The position numbers and the translations under genes are program-made. This document shows, in pieces, positions 34,817 through 44,218 of a stretch of 64,000 nt of DNA; position 1 is the stretch's first letter; each line of letters begins with the position of its first letter. The notes under the pieces were generated by a model. It saw only the letters and a list, made by a program, of their open reading frames with translations, was not told the DNA's origin and did no database searches. Source of the DNA: CAITJF01 sp032654645 (GTDB lineage Bacteria; Pseudomonadota; Gammaproteobacteria; Burkholderiales; Gallionellaceae). The stretch lies in assembly GCA_032654645.1 (NCBI GenBank), contig JAULAW010000011.1, positions 1 through 64,000 on the forward strand, written 5' to 3'.

Positions 34817-35209
34817 ATGCGACTCCTGCTGATCTGGATCTGCAATGCGCTGGCACTGCTGGCAGTGGCCTACCTGCTGCCCGGCGTGCGCGTGGACGGG
34901 ATCGAGTCCGCGCTGATCGCCGCGTTGCTGCTCGGCCTCATCAACACGCTGCTCCGCCCGCTGCTGATCCTGCTTACCCTGCCGGCCACTGTTCTGACGC
35001 TGGGGCTGTTTATCTTCGTCATCAACGGACTGCTGTTCTGGTTTGCCGGATCGGTGCTGCGCGGCTTCGAAGTCAGCGGCTTCTGGGTAGGCATGATGGG
35101 CGCATTGCTGTACAGTATCCTCTCATCCATATTCTCGCTGCTGATTCCAAAACGGGCTACCCGGCACCCGCAGCAAGGACCTGTGACTATCGATCATGAC
35201 AAACTCTAA
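34817..35209 (+). CDS. Phage holin-like family membrane protein
   Basis: This 130-residue protein has four hydrophobic segments, at about 3-21 (LLLIWICNALALLAVAYLL), 30-58, 60-80 and 88-110. It ends with a short charged tail. It belongs to the small four-pass family annotated as phage holin-like and frequently found between ahcY and metF in beta-proteobacteria. Its function is not established. AAGGA precedes ATG 34817, and its end overlaps metF by 14 bases. Confidence 0.85.
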   Translation: MRLLLIWICNALALLAVAYLLPGVRVDGIESALIAALLLGLINTLLRPLLILLTLPATVLTLGLFIFVINGLLFWFAGSVLRGFEVSGFWVGMMGALLYSILSSIFSLLIPKRATRHPQQGPVTIDHDKL

Positions 35210-36029
35210 AATTTTCAGCTTTGAATTTTTCCCGCCGCAAACGCCGGAAGGCGCAGAAAAACTTATCGCCACGCGCACGCAACTGGCGATGGTCAAACCG
35301 GAATTTTTCTCCGTCACGTTCGGTGCGGGCGGCTCCACGCAAGAGCGCACCCTGGAAACCATACGGCAGATCAAGGCCGAAGGGCACAACGCCGCACCCC
35401 ATCTATCCTGCGTCGGCTCCACCCGCGAGAATATCCGCGCCATGCTGTTCACCTACAAGGACATGGGTATCAAGCGCATCGTGGCGCTCAGGGGCGACCT
35501 GCCATCCGGCATGGCGGTCACCGGCGAGTTCCAGTATGCCAACGAACTGGTGTCGTTCATCCGCGCCCATACCGGCGAACACTTCCATATCGAAGTGGCG
35601 GCCTATCCCGAGTTCCACCCGCAGGCCAGATCGCCGCGCGAAGACCTGGTCAACTTCAAGCGCAAGGTCATGGCTGGGGCGAATTCCGCCATCACACAAT
35701 ATTTCTACAACGCCGACGCCTATTTTCGTTTTGTAGAGGAAGCCCGCAAGATGGGTGTCACCGTTCCCATCGTGCCCGGCATCATGCCCATTGTGAATTT
35801 TACGCAACTGGCGCGTTTCTCCGACAACTGCGGCGCGGAAATCCCGCGCTGGATGCGCAAGACGCTGGAAAGCTACGGCGATGACAGGGCGTCGGTGCAA
35901 GCCTTCGGCCTGGATGCCGTCACGCAATTGTGCGAGAAACTGCTCGCTGGTGGCGTACCCGGCCTGCACTTCTACACGCTGAACCAGGCCGGGCCGGCAC
36001 TGGAAATCTGGAAGCGGCTGGGGCTTTGA
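35196..36029 (+). CDS. metF: 5,10-methylenetetrahydrofolate reductase
   Basis: MetF reduces methylene-THF to methyl-THF, the donor for methionine synthesis. The 277-residue FAD enzyme is a TIM barrel: FSFEFFPPQTPEGAEKL at the start, FSVTFGAGGSTQERTL, GIKRIVALRGDLP and IEVAAYPEFHPQA, with KRKVMAGANSAITQYFYNAD later. It ends GLHFYTLNQAGPALEIW, which is typical. The start overlaps the holin-like gene and translation is coupled. It joins ahcY in supplying the methyl cycle. Confidence 0.96.
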   Translation: MTNSKIFSFEFFPPQTPEGAEKLIATRTQLAMVKPEFFSVTFGAGGSTQERTLETIRQIKAEGHNAAPHLSCVGSTRENIRAMLFTYKDMGIKRIVALRGDLPSGMAVTGEFQYANELVSFIRAHTGEHFHIEVAAYPEFHPQARSPREDLVNFKRKVMAGANSAITQYFYNADAYFRFVEEARKMGVTVPIVPGIMPIVNFTQLARFSDNCGAEIPRWMRKTLESYGDDRASVQAFGLDAVTQLCEKLLAGGVPGLHFYTLNQAGPALEIWKRLGL

Positions 36030-36067
36030 TGCACATTGCAATTTTCTTTCACCCCTATCCTGCCGAA

Positions 36068-36128
36068 GGGCGTATTTCCATACGCACCTACGGGAGCACG
36101 GTTCGTAGGGGCGTATGGCAATACGCCC
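36068..36128. repeat. GGGCGTAT hairpin repeat
   Basis: GGGCGTATTTCCATACGC and GCGTATGGCAATACGCCC form a long stem with internal mini-hairpins. It lies between metF and trhP and may limit read-through. It does not have a T-tract. Confidence 0.7.
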
Positions 36129-36150
36129 GATCACACCACGCACCACGTTG

Positions 36151-37506
36151 ATGAAAGCACCCGAACTCCTCCTCCCCGCCGGTACGCTGGAAAAAATGCG
36201 CGCCGCCTACGCCTTCGGCGCGGACGCGGTATACGCCGGGCAGCCGCGCTATTCCCTGCGCGCGCGTAACAACGAATTTCAGCTGGAAGAGCTTGGTATT
36301 GGCATCAAAGAAGCGCACCAACTCGGCAAGAAATTTTTTGTCGCCAGCAACCTGATGCCGCACAACGCCAAGGTAAAAACCTACATGGCCGATATGGAGC
36401 CGATCCTCTCCATGCAGCCGGACGCCTTGATCATGGCCGACCCCGGCCTGATTGCCATGGTGCGCGAACGCTGGCCGGAGGTGCAGATACACCTCTCGGT
36501 GCAGGCCAACACCGTCAACTACGCGACGGTGAAATTCTGGCAATCGTTGGGACTCACGCGCGTCATCCTGTCGCGCGAACTGTCGCTGGACGAAATCGAA
36601 GAAATCCGCCAGCAATGCCCGGATATCGAACTCGAAGTATTCATCCACGGCGCGCTGTGCATCGCCTATTCCGGGCGTTGCCTGCTCTCCGGCTACTTCA
36701 ACCACCGTGACGCCAATCAGGGCACCTGCACCAACTCCTGCCGCTGGGATTACAAGGTGGGCAACGCGGAAGAAGATGGCAACGGCGATATTCAAAAAAT
36801 AGATTTCGATTTCGATAAGGCGCTGAGCGAATCTGCGCTCTCCGACTGCGGCAGCCAGCCGCGCCATCCGCTGGCTGACCGCGCCTACCTGATCTCGCGC
36901 CAGGATCATCCGGACGAGCTGATGCCGGTGCTCGAGGACGAGCACGGCACCTACATCATGAACTCCAAAGACCTGCGCGCAGTGGAGCACGTCGAGCGAC
37001 TGGTGAAGATTGGCATTGATTCGCTCAAGGTCGAAGGCCGCACCAAATCCATCTATTACGTAGCCCGCACAGCGCAGGTGTATCGGCAAGCGATAGACGA
37101 TGCCGTGGCAGCCAGGCCGTTCAATTACGCGCTGCTCGGCGCGCTGGATGCGCTGGCGAACCGGGGCTACACAGACGGCTTCTACGAACGCCATCACACC
37201 CACGAGCAACAGAACTACCTGCGCGGCCACTCCGAAAGCACACGCCAGCAATACGTCGGTGACATCGTGGCGTGCGCGAATGGCATGGCCGAGATTGATG
37301 TAAAGAATAAATTCCAGGTTGGAGACAAACTGGAAATCATCCACCCCTCCGGCAACCACATCATCGCCCTCACCGAGATGCGCAGCCTCGAAGGCGAAGC
37401 GCTCATCACCGCGCCGGGCAGCGGGCATCGCGTGCGGATACCGTTGCAGGGCGAGCTGGCGAAGGGGATGGTGGCGCGTTTCATCCAACCCGAAACATCA
37501 CTTTGA
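36151..37506 (+). CDS. trhP: tRNA hydroxylation protein P (U32 family)
   Basis: TrhP (YegQ type) takes part in the hydroxylation of wobble uridines in tRNA. The 451-residue U32-family protein begins APELLLPAGTLEKMRAAYAF. It has MEPILSMQPDALIMADPGLI and EVFIHGALCIAYSGRCLLSG, with cysteines continuing GTCTNSCRWDY, four in all, which in this family may bind an iron-sulphur cluster. The C-terminal beta domain ends VARFIQPETSL. I chose ATG 36151, as the preceding codons lie in the repeat. Older annotations call it a peptidase. Confidence 0.9.
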   Translation: MKAPELLLPAGTLEKMRAAYAFGADAVYAGQPRYSLRARNNEFQLEELGIGIKEAHQLGKKFFVASNLMPHNAKVKTYMADMEPILSMQPDALIMADPGLIAMVRERWPEVQIHLSVQANTVNYATVKFWQSLGLTRVILSRELSLDEIEEIRQQCPDIELEVFIHGALCIAYSGRCLLSGYFNHRDANQGTCTNSCRWDYKVGNAEEDGNGDIQKIDFDFDKALSESALSDCGSQPRHPLADRAYLISRQDHPDELMPVLEDEHGTYIMNSKDLRAVEHVERLVKIGIDSLKVEGRTKSIYYVARTAQVYRQAIDDAVAARPFNYALLGALDALANRGYTDGFYERHHTHEQQNYLRGHSESTRQQYVGDIVACANGMAEIDVKNKFQVGDKLEIIHPSGNHIIALTEMRSLEGEALITAPGSGHRVRIPLQGELAKGMVARFIQPETSL

Positions 37507-37551
37507 TTATTTACTCTCGCCAGGATCATCAGTTTTGCAAGGGGGAAAACA

Positions 37552-37962
37552 ATGAAGAAACTCGTGCTTGCATTTATTGCGCTGCTATTACTGGCAGGCT
37601 GTGCAGGAATAGATGCCGAACTGGATAAGGCCAGGGGAATTACGCCATTACAAACGGGGAAATTAGTCTTTACCAGCGAGATAGAAATTGCTTTTGAAGC
37701 ATATCAGGCAGTTGATGGGCGCCAACACGGTTGCTTATTCAAATTAACTCTAAAAAACAATAGCGCCCAACCAATTATGCCTATGGTTCTTATTTTTGCA
37801 CTGCAAAATAAGAAACCCCTATCGGAAATCCGTGTTTACTTCCCTACAACAAACCCAAAAGGGCAATCACAGGCTACAGAAACAATGGGATTACCGTTTA
37901 GCGCTTCATGCTCCACTATAGAACTCAAAGCTAGAATGCAGGATGAACTGAAAGATTTGTAG
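37552..37962 (+). CDS. Small lipoprotein of unknown function
   Basis: This 136-residue protein has an N-terminal lipoprotein signal. FIALLLLAGCAGI holds the lipobox LAGC, so the mature form is lipid-anchored at the Cys near residue 17. The mature part has a weak beta pattern (FTSEIEIAFEAYQAV, CLFKLTLKNNSAQPIMPMVL) and a late Cys, but I cannot name a family. Base composition is richer in AT than the flanking genes, which suggests recent arrival. AGGGGGA precedes ATG 37552. Confidence 0.72.
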   Translation: MKKLVLAFIALLLLAGCAGIDAELDKARGITPLQTGKLVFTSEIEIAFEAYQAVDGRQHGCLFKLTLKNNSAQPIMPMVLIFALQNKKPLSEIRVYFPTTNPKGQSQATETMGLPFSASCSTIELKARMQDELKDL

Positions 37963-38088
37963 TGCTTTGTGGCAAAGTAAAGATAGGTAAAAAGTGTGTA
38001 ACGAAATAAGGGGGCAGCCGTGAAGACACGGTAGGCAACAAACTGGTTTTGACCTCCGTGTTCTGTGGTGACGCTGTCGCCATGCCCG

Positions 38089-38775
38089 TTAGTCGCATGA
38101 AAAACGGTAGCCGCTGCCGCGCACAGTCTGGATCAGGCCATCGAGGCCGGATGGCTCCAGTGCCTGGCGCAGGCGGCGGATATGCACATCTACGGTGCGC
38201 TCTTCCACGAACACATGATCGCCCCATACATGGTTGAGCAATTGCGAACGGCTATAGACGCGATCGGCATGGGTCATGAAGAAATGCAGCAAGCGGAACT
38301 CGGTGGGCCCCAGGTCAACCACCGCGCCATTTGCGCTGATGCGGTGCGTGGCCGGCGACAGCTCCAGCCCGCTGGCAGATACCGTCTCGTCGCTTGCCTG
38401 TGGCACCCGGCGGCGCAGCACGGCGCGGATGCGCGCCTTCAGTTCGCGCGGCGAAAACGGTTTGGTGATGTAGTCGTCCGCGCCGGATTCCAGTCCCAGC
38501 ACCTTGTCGCGCTCATCGGCGCGCGCGGTCAGCATGATGATGGGAATGTCGCGCGTGCGCGGCTCGGCGCGCAGGCGGCGCGCCAGCTCCACCCCGCTGA
38601 CGTCGGGCAACATCCAGTCGAGCAGGATCAGGTCGGGCAAGGCACGGCTGATGTGGGCCATGGCTTCGGCGGCGTCATGCGCCCGGACCGCGCGGTAGCC
38701 GCATTGCATCACATTGATTGTCAGCAACTCCAGTATCGCCGGCTCGTCTTCCACCAGCAGGATAGTTGCATCCAT
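38089..38775 (-). CDS. phoB: Phosphate regulon response regulator PhoB
   Basis: PhoB activates phosphate-starvation genes. The 228-residue regulator has a receiver domain with the phospho-acceptor D53 in LLDWMLPD, the acidic pocket in VEDEP and conserved K105 in ITKPFS. Its OmpR-type winged helix (about 135-228) contains LGPTEFRLLHFFM and the recognition part FVEERTVDVHIRRLRQALE. It ends YRFSCD. No phoR sensor gene follows within the 126 bases to the end of the upstream lipoprotein, so its kinase must lie elsewhere. Confidence 0.93.
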   Translation of the reverse strand: MDATILLVEDEPAILELLTINVMQCGYRAVRAHDAAEAMAHISRALPDLILLDWMLPDVSGVELARRLRAEPRTRDIPIIMLTARADERDKVLGLESGADDYITKPFSPRELKARIRAVLRRRVPQASDETVSASGLELSPATHRISANGAVVDLGPTEFRLLHFFMTHADRVYSRSQLLNHVWGDHVFVEERTVDVHIRRLRQALEPSGLDGLIQTVRGSGYRFSCD

Positions 38776-38906
38776 GGTTTTCTCCAGTGTTCCGCGTTAC
38801 TAACAAGAGATGATGATATGAGAAAATTATGACACCCGTATGACAGCGGTTCGCACCGTTCGCAGCTGTATCAGGGAGTCTCTGATTAAGTCCCTCGTGC
38901 AAAAGA

Positions 38907-38932
38907 ACGAGGGGGTCTATGCCCCCTCGTTA
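38907..38932 (-). terminator. Putative terminator of the DD-peptidase gene
   Basis: CGAGGGGG and CCCCCTCG form an 8-bp stem around a short loop, just past the stop of the DD-peptidase gene on the reverse strand, followed by a CTTTTG stretch. A shorter companion arm (TCCCTCGTGC) repeats the base. The T-tract is modest, so this is a moderate call. Confidence 0.6.
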
Positions 38933-38948
38933 AGATCAAGTCCGGAGA

Positions 38949-39845
38949 TTAGCTGCGACGGGTGCCGCGTGCGCGCGTGTTGGCACTTTCCATCCACTTC
39001 TTGATGCGGTTGGCATCGCCGACGCGGGTACGCGAGCCCCACGAATCGAGCAGCACTATCACTACCGGGCGCTGGTTGATATTGGCTTGCATCACCAGAC
39101 AGCGCCCTGCCTCGCTGATGTAGCCGGTCTTGCTGAGGCCGATATCCCACGATGCATTTTTCACCAGCGGATTGGTATTACTGAAGCGCATCGGACGGCG
39201 CCCCGCCACATCGACGACATGGGAAGATGTTGTAGAATATTTTTGGATGGGCTCGTAACGCTGTGCTGCCAGAACCATTTTCACCAAGTCCTGCGCGGTG
39301 GAAACATTGCCTTTGCTCAAACCCGTGGGGTCGGTAAAACGCGTGTCCTTCATGCCCAGTTCGCTCGCTTTGTCATTCATCGCCGCCACGGTGGCATCGA
39401 TTCCACCCGGATAGGTGCGCGCCAATGCGGCAGCCGCGCGATTCTCGGAGGACATCAGGGCCAGCCTGAGCAACTCGCCGCGCGTCAGTTTCATGCCGGG
39501 GCGCATGCGCGAATGCGTGCTCTTGCGGGTATCCTTGATATCTTGCGCGCTGATGCTGATTTCCTCCTCCAGCGGCAACTGCGCATCCAGCACCACCATC
39601 GCGGTCATCAGTTTGGTGATGGAGGCAATGGGAGCAACCGTATCCGCATTCTTGGTGTACAGGGGACTCTGTCCTTGCTCGTCATAAATCAGCGCGATTG
39701 ACGAGCGCAGTTTGGGCGACGATACAAATTTCAGCGCCGTGCTGACCAGTTCGTCATCCTGAGTTTTCGCCGTCGCGTCATCGGGCGCGGCCTGCACCGC
39801 CAGCGTATAACCCAGCAATGCCAGCAGCATGATTATTTTTTGCAC
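38949..39845 (-). CDS. pbpG: D-alanyl-D-alanine endopeptidase (PBP7 type)
   Basis: This periplasmic serine DD-peptidase of 298 residues trims peptidoglycan cross-links. A signal peptide (LLALLGYTLAVQAAP) ends near residue 20. The three catalytic motifs are present: S75-x-x-K78 in PIASITKL, S133-x-N135 in LMSSENRAA, and K239-T-G241 in GLSKTGYI. I prefer the GTG start at 39845 because GGGAGGAG precedes it closely. An ATG five codons later is possible. The length fits PBP7 rather than the larger DacA. Confidence 0.9.
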   Translation of the reverse strand: MQKIIMLLALLGYTLAVQAAPDDATAKTQDDELVSTALKFVSSPKLRSSIALIYDEQGQSPLYTKNADTVAPIASITKLMTAMVVLDAQLPLEEEISISAQDIKDTRKSTHSRMRPGMKLTRGELLRLALMSSENRAAAALARTYPGGIDATVAAMNDKASELGMKDTRFTDPTGLSKGNVSTAQDLVKMVLAAQRYEPIQKYSTTSSHVVDVAGRRPMRFSNTNPLVKNASWDIGLSKTGYISEAGRCLVMQANINQRPVVIVLLDSWGSRTRVGDANRIKKWMESANTRARGTRRS

Positions 39846-39939
39846 ATCTCCTCCCAGAGAAAGACTACGGCGCGAAGGATACCGGAAAATTGTAATAAAT
39901 CAAGGCGGCGGGCGGAGAGAACTACAAGTTAGCCTTCAG

Positions 39940-40079
39940 GGTGTCTCTAAAAATTCAGAGTTCGCCCAAATGCAAGGCGTGGAAAAAATTTCGTAGCGCC
40001 GCATATGTGCGATATGTAAGCAAGAAATTTTTTCCACAACGCAGCAGTTGGGATGAAATCTGGATTTTTAGAGATGCCC
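39940..40079. repeat. Long imperfect palindrome (about 140 bases)
   Basis: Outer arms TCTCTAAAAATTCAGA and TCTGGATTTTTAGAGA-like flank inner arms with GTGGAAAAAATTT and AAATTTTTTCCAC. A CGCCGCATATGTGCGATATG core lies between. The structure resembles a miniature transposon or large REP element. It provides the stop codon of the ABC exporter gene. Confidence 0.75.
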
Positions 40080-41879
40080 TTCTTGTTGTTGCAGCGCCCA
40101 CATCTGTGTATACACCCCTTGCCGCGCCAGTAACTCACGGTGCGTGCCGCACTCGACGATGCGCCCTTTATCCATCACCAGAATCTGCTGCGCATCCACA
40201 ACGGTGGACAGGCGGTGTGCGATAACTAAAGTAGTGCGGTCGCGCGCGACGTTGTGCAACTCGTCCTGTATCGCTTTCTCCGATTTGGAATCCAGCGCCG
40301 ATGTCGCTTCGTCGAAAATCAGGATGGCGGGGTTCTTGAGGATTGCACGCGCAATCGCCACGCGCTGTTTCTCGCCGCCGGACAGCTTCAGCCCGCGCTC
40401 CCCCACCATGGTTCCATAGCCCTGCGGCAGTGATTCGATGAAGGTGTGGATGTGTGCCGACTGCGCTGCCTGCAATACTTCTTCGCGCGTGGCATCGGGG
40501 CGGCCATAGGCGATGTTGTAATAGATGGTGTCGTTGAACAGCACGGTGTCCTGCGGCACGATACCGATGGCTGCACGCAAGCTGGCCTGCGTCACCCCGC
40601 GGATGTCCTGCCCATCAATCAGGATACGGCCCGCGTTCACGTCGTAAAACCGGAACAACAAACGCGACAAGGTGGATTTTCCCGCCCCGCTCGCCCCCAC
40701 CACCGCGACCGTATGCCCCGGCGGAATATCAAAGCTGACATCGGACAAAATCTGCCGCTCGGGGTCGTAGGAAAAATCCACCCGGTCGAAACGCACTGCT
40801 GCTTTATCCAGCCTTAGCGGAACCGCATCCGGCGCATCTTCGATTTCACGGTATTCATCGAGCAGGCGGAACATTTTCTCCATGTCCGCCAGCGCGTTCT
40901 TGATCTCTCGGTAGACGAAGCCGAGAAAATGCAGCGGCATGTAGAGCTGCAACATGAACACGTTGACCAGCACCAAGTCGCCCAGCGTCATCGTACCCTT
41001 CACCACACCGTCCGCCGCGAGCAGCATCAGCGCGGTGACGCCGATGGCGATGATGATGCTTTGCCCGGCATTCAGTGCGGCTAAAGCGCTCAGGTTCCGC
41101 ACTGCGGCTATTTCCCATTTACCCATATGTTCGTCGTAGCGCAGCGCTTCATAGCGCTCGTTACCGAAATATTTCACCGTCTCGTAATTGAGCAGGCTGT
41201 CTATGGCGCGCGTGTTGGCCTTGGAATCCATGTCATTCATGGTGCGGCGGAACACCATGCGCCACTCGGTGAAAAACAGGGTGAATACGATATATACCAC
41301 CAGCGTGACCAGGGTGATAACGGCAAACCACGGGCTGTATTTGGAAAACAGGATGGCGGTTACCAGGCCGATCTCCAGCAGCGTAGGCAAAATATTGAAC
41401 AGCATGAAGTTGAGCAGAAAACTGATGCCTTTAGTGCCGCGCTCGATGTCGCGCGACACGCCGCCGGTCTGCCGTTCCAGATGGAAGCGCAGGCTCAAAT
41501 TATGCAGGTGGACAAACACCTTGAGCGCAATGCGCCGGACGGCGCGTTGCGTGACCTTGGCGAACACAGCATCGCGCAATTCGCCGAACAACGTACTGAA
41601 CAGGCGCAACAGGCCATAGCCAACCACGAGGAATACCGGCACCAGCAGCATCGCCTGGGGCTTGTTCATCGCATCCACGATCTCCTTGAGCACCAATGGA
41701 ACTGCCACATTGGCCAGCTTGGCCAGCACCAGCAGTGTCAGCGCCAGCGCGACGCGCCCTTTGAATTCCGCCAGATAGGGCAGCAAGGTTTGGATGGTGC
41801 TCCAGTCGCCGCGCGGAGTGTGCCCTGGGAAAGCAGGATTGGGACGCATGATGGTGTTACGGAAAAGGGATGGGCGCAT
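40068..41879 (-). CDS. Atm1-type ABC transporter (fused permease-ATPase)
   Basis: This half-type ABC exporter of about 603 residues resembles ATM1/HMT1 heavy-metal or glutathione-conjugate exporters. The membrane part (about 40-320) has the six-helix pattern with NVAVPLVLKEIVDAMN, LRFHLERQTGGVSRDIERGT and KYFGNERYEALRYD. The ATPase domain (about 360-595) has the Walker A GASGAGKST, the Q-loop PQDT, the signature LSGGEKQR and the Walker B ILIFDEATSALD. I prefer ATG 41879, preceded by AGGGATA. A downstream ATG at 41849 is an alternative. The last residues and stop lie in an intergenic palindrome. Confidence 0.9.
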   Translation of the reverse strand: MRPSLFRNTIMRPNPAFPGHTPRGDWSTIQTLLPYLAEFKGRVALALTLLVLAKLANVAVPLVLKEIVDAMNKPQAMLLVPVFLVVGYGLLRLFSTLFGELRDAVFAKVTQRAVRRIALKVFVHLHNLSLRFHLERQTGGVSRDIERGTKGISFLLNFMLFNILPTLLEIGLVTAILFSKYSPWFAVITLVTLVVYIVFTLFFTEWRMVFRRTMNDMDSKANTRAIDSLLNYETVKYFGNERYEALRYDEHMGKWEIAAVRNLSALAALNAGQSIIIAIGVTALMLLAADGVVKGTMTLGDLVLVNVFMLQLYMPLHFLGFVYREIKNALADMEKMFRLLDEYREIEDAPDAVPLRLDKAAVRFDRVDFSYDPERQILSDVSFDIPPGHTVAVVGASGAGKSTLSRLLFRFYDVNAGRILIDGQDIRGVTQASLRAAIGIVPQDTVLFNDTIYYNIAYGRPDATREEVLQAAQSAHIHTFIESLPQGYGTMVGERGLKLSGGEKQRVAIARAILKNPAILIFDEATSALDSKSEKAIQDELHNVARDRTTLVIAHRLSTVVDAQQILVMDKGRIVECGTHRELLARQGVYTQMWALQQQEGHL

Positions 41880-41930
41880 TATCCCTGAAAAATCGATCCG
41901 GCCAGAGCGTGGTTGTTGCCGCTGTGTCAA

Positions 41931-42148
41931 TTCCGCCCAGTCTTTGGCTGGTTACGGATTGGATGGTCATGGATAATTTTTCAAAACGCGATCAGGGAGG
42001 CAGGGTGAATAAAGCGCCGTCAGGCGTGTATCCACCATCCACACAACTTTTCACATTTTTTGGGCAGATTTTCGTATGCCGGGCTTCAGCCCGACCTACA
42101 AATTTTTCCGGCTCGCCCGGCTTTAGGATGAAACCTGGCCCGCATATT
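41931..42148. other. Intergenic with palindromic element
   Basis: A region of about 218 bases precedes the ABC gene and follows the GGDEF-EAL gene, both on the reverse strand. At 42078-42099 it contains GCCGGGCTTCAGCCCGACC, a perfect hairpin of a common intergenic repeat design. I see no promoter or gene with support. Confidence 0.5.
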
Positions 42149-44218
42149 TCATGAGTGATCCGGGGTGATAACGGACGCTGCGGGGCGTCCGTAGTAATAC
42201 CCTTGCGCATAGTCCACGCCGATTTGCGCGAGCATCTCTGCGGTTTGCTCATCCTCGACAAATTCGGCCACGGTCTTGAGCCCGAACTCCTTGGCCATTT
42301 GGTGGATGTGTTTCACCATGATGCGGTCGCGGTCATCCAGAACCATCTGGCGCACAAAGTCGCCCTCGATTTTCACATAATCCACGGTCAGGTATTTCAG
42401 GTACAGAAATGAGGAGAAACCGCTGCCGAAATCATCCAGCGCAAATGAAATATGGCTTTGGCGGAGTTCGTCTATCATCTCTTTCACCTGGTTGAGATGC
42501 GGCAACGCCTCGCGCTCAAGTATCTCCAGCACGATCTTGTCACAAGCAAGCCCATGCTCCGCCACCATACCGGGAATGGAGCGCATCCACTCCAGATCGC
42601 TGAAACTGCGCGCGGAAAAATTACAGAATATCTTGGCATCGGGATGTGTCAACTCAAGCTTCTTGAGATGGGACAGCGCCTTACGGAACACAACCCGGTC
42701 CAGTTCCTTGACCATGCCCAGTTCATCGGCCACCTCGATAAATTCCCCGGCAGTAATGACGGATTCGCCATCGCGTATGCGCGCCAGCGATTCAAAGGCC
42801 ACCACGGCGCCCGTGCGCACATCCACAATAGGCTGCAGGAAGGACTCGACGCGATCCTCGCGCAGCGCCTGGCGCAGGAAATCACCGCGCCGGAAAATCT
42901 CCATCATGCTGCGATCCTGCGCGGATTCCGCTGTCATCACCTGATTCTTGCCGTGCCGCTTGGCCTTGTACAACACCACGTCCATCGCCGCGTAGATCGC
43001 TTCCCTGGTTTTCCCGTCCTCCGGATAGCTGACCATGCTGAAACTCGCCGTCACCCGGATTTTTCCCACCGGCAATTCAAACTCCTGCCCCGATACCGAT
43101 TGGTGCAACTTGTTCGCCACCTGCAACCCCATTGCGGACACCGTTTCCGGCAAAATCAGCACGAACTCGTCTCCCCCCAGTCGCGCCAGCACATCACCCC
43201 GACGCAGATCGGAAGCCAGCAATGCGGCCAGCTCCTTGATCACCATGTCGCCGACCGGATGACCGTAAGTATCATTGATGAATTTGAAGTTATCCAGGTC
43301 AACCATGACCACCGAAAATGGGCGGTTATGCCGCTCGGCGCGGGAAATTTCGTAATCGAGAAACTCCTCGAATTTGCGCCGGTTATACAAGCCGGTAAGC
43401 GGGTCGCGCGTTGATAACTCTTGCAGCCGGTTGTTATATTCCTGCACCGTACCCAGCAGGCGGTTGAAATAATCCGACAGGTGATGCAGCTCCGCGACCC
43501 AGTGGTGATTGCCCACACGGTGGCTGAAATCCATTTCGTGCGTGATTTTCTTCATCACCCCGACCATGTCGGCAATGGGTATCACCACCAGGGAACGCAG
43601 CTTGAAATACAGGATGGCGAACACCAGCAACAAGATGAGCAGCGTATAACCAACAATGGAGTTGATTACATAAATGAAAGACACCTTGATGTTTTCGATG
43701 GGATAGGTGATGTCAACCACGCCATGCACTGCTCCCACGCGGGATTGGGTGTGGCATACCAGGCATTCCTCGCTGGCCAGCACCGGGTACAGGTAGCGAA
43801 TTGACTTGCCACCTTCCGGGAAGATCAGTTTATCCTCGCCATCGCGCAAGGAGCCTGCAAGCTGCGGCTCCGCCGCTATGGCGGCACGTTCGCCGGGCAT
43901 TTCGCCAAACTGGCGCTCGACGGCCTCGCCACGGTAAACACGGATCGCAAGGCCCGGCATTGATGAGTTCAGCCGTCCGATCACCTCCCTGATTTCATCC
44001 TTGTTCCAGCCCTTGCGCATCGCCGAATACAGGCTCTGGAACACCAGCCGGGAAGTCTGCCGCGCTTCATCGCGCGCCAGGTCGTGCACCGCGCGGTTGC
44101 GCACCACGTTGGACAAGGTGAGAATCAGGATTGCGGCGACAACCATGGAAACAACAGACAGCAGCACCAGCAGCCTGGCCAGCGTAATCCGTTCAATGAA
44201 CCTGAAAAATTCTCCCAT
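42149..44218 (-). CDS. Haem-c-sensing GGDEF-EAL protein
   Basis: This inner-membrane c-di-GMP protein has 689 residues. Helices at about 12-36 and 178-207 bracket a periplasmic DUF3365-like domain that contains a haem c-binding motif, C152-LV-C155-H156 (ECLVCHTQ). A short HAMP-like linker precedes the GGDEF domain (about 265-430), where GGDEF (348-352) is intact and RRGD (339-342) is a matching inhibitory site. The EAL domain (about 445-680) reads FESLARI (ESL variant) with NFSARSF, DDFGSG (595-600) and VKIEG, so hydrolysis is plausible. Redox or ligand sensing at the haem would tune c-di-GMP. Confidence 0.9.
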   Translation of the reverse strand: MGEFFRFIERITLARLLVLLSVVSMVVAAILILTLSNVVRNRAVHDLARDEARQTSRLVFQSLYSAMRKGWNKDEIREVIGRLNSSMPGLAIRVYRGEAVERQFGEMPGERAAIAAEPQLAGSLRDGEDKLIFPEGGKSIRYLYPVLASEECLVCHTQSRVGAVHGVVDITYPIENIKVSFIYVINSIVGYTLLILLLVFAILYFKLRSLVVIPIADMVGVMKKITHEMDFSHRVGNHHWVAELHHLSDYFNRLLGTVQEYNNRLQELSTRDPLTGLYNRRKFEEFLDYEISRAERHNRPFSVVMVDLDNFKFINDTYGHPVGDMVIKELAALLASDLRRGDVLARLGGDEFVLILPETVSAMGLQVANKLHQSVSGQEFELPVGKIRVTASFSMVSYPEDGKTREAIYAAMDVVLYKAKRHGKNQVMTAESAQDRSMMEIFRRGDFLRQALREDRVESFLQPIVDVRTGAVVAFESLARIRDGESVITAGEFIEVADELGMVKELDRVVFRKALSHLKKLELTHPDAKIFCNFSARSFSDLEWMRSIPGMVAEHGLACDKIVLEILEREALPHLNQVKEMIDELRQSHISFALDDFGSGFSSFLYLKYLTVDYVKIEGDFVRQMVLDDRDRIMVKHIHQMAKEFGLKTVAEFVEDEQTAEMLAQIGVDYAQGYYYGRPAASVITPDHS

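Noticed and set aside
36088..37488. 466-codon reverse frame across trhP
   Set aside because: Shadow of the third-position GC bias of trhP. The His-rich, low-complexity translation matches no family.
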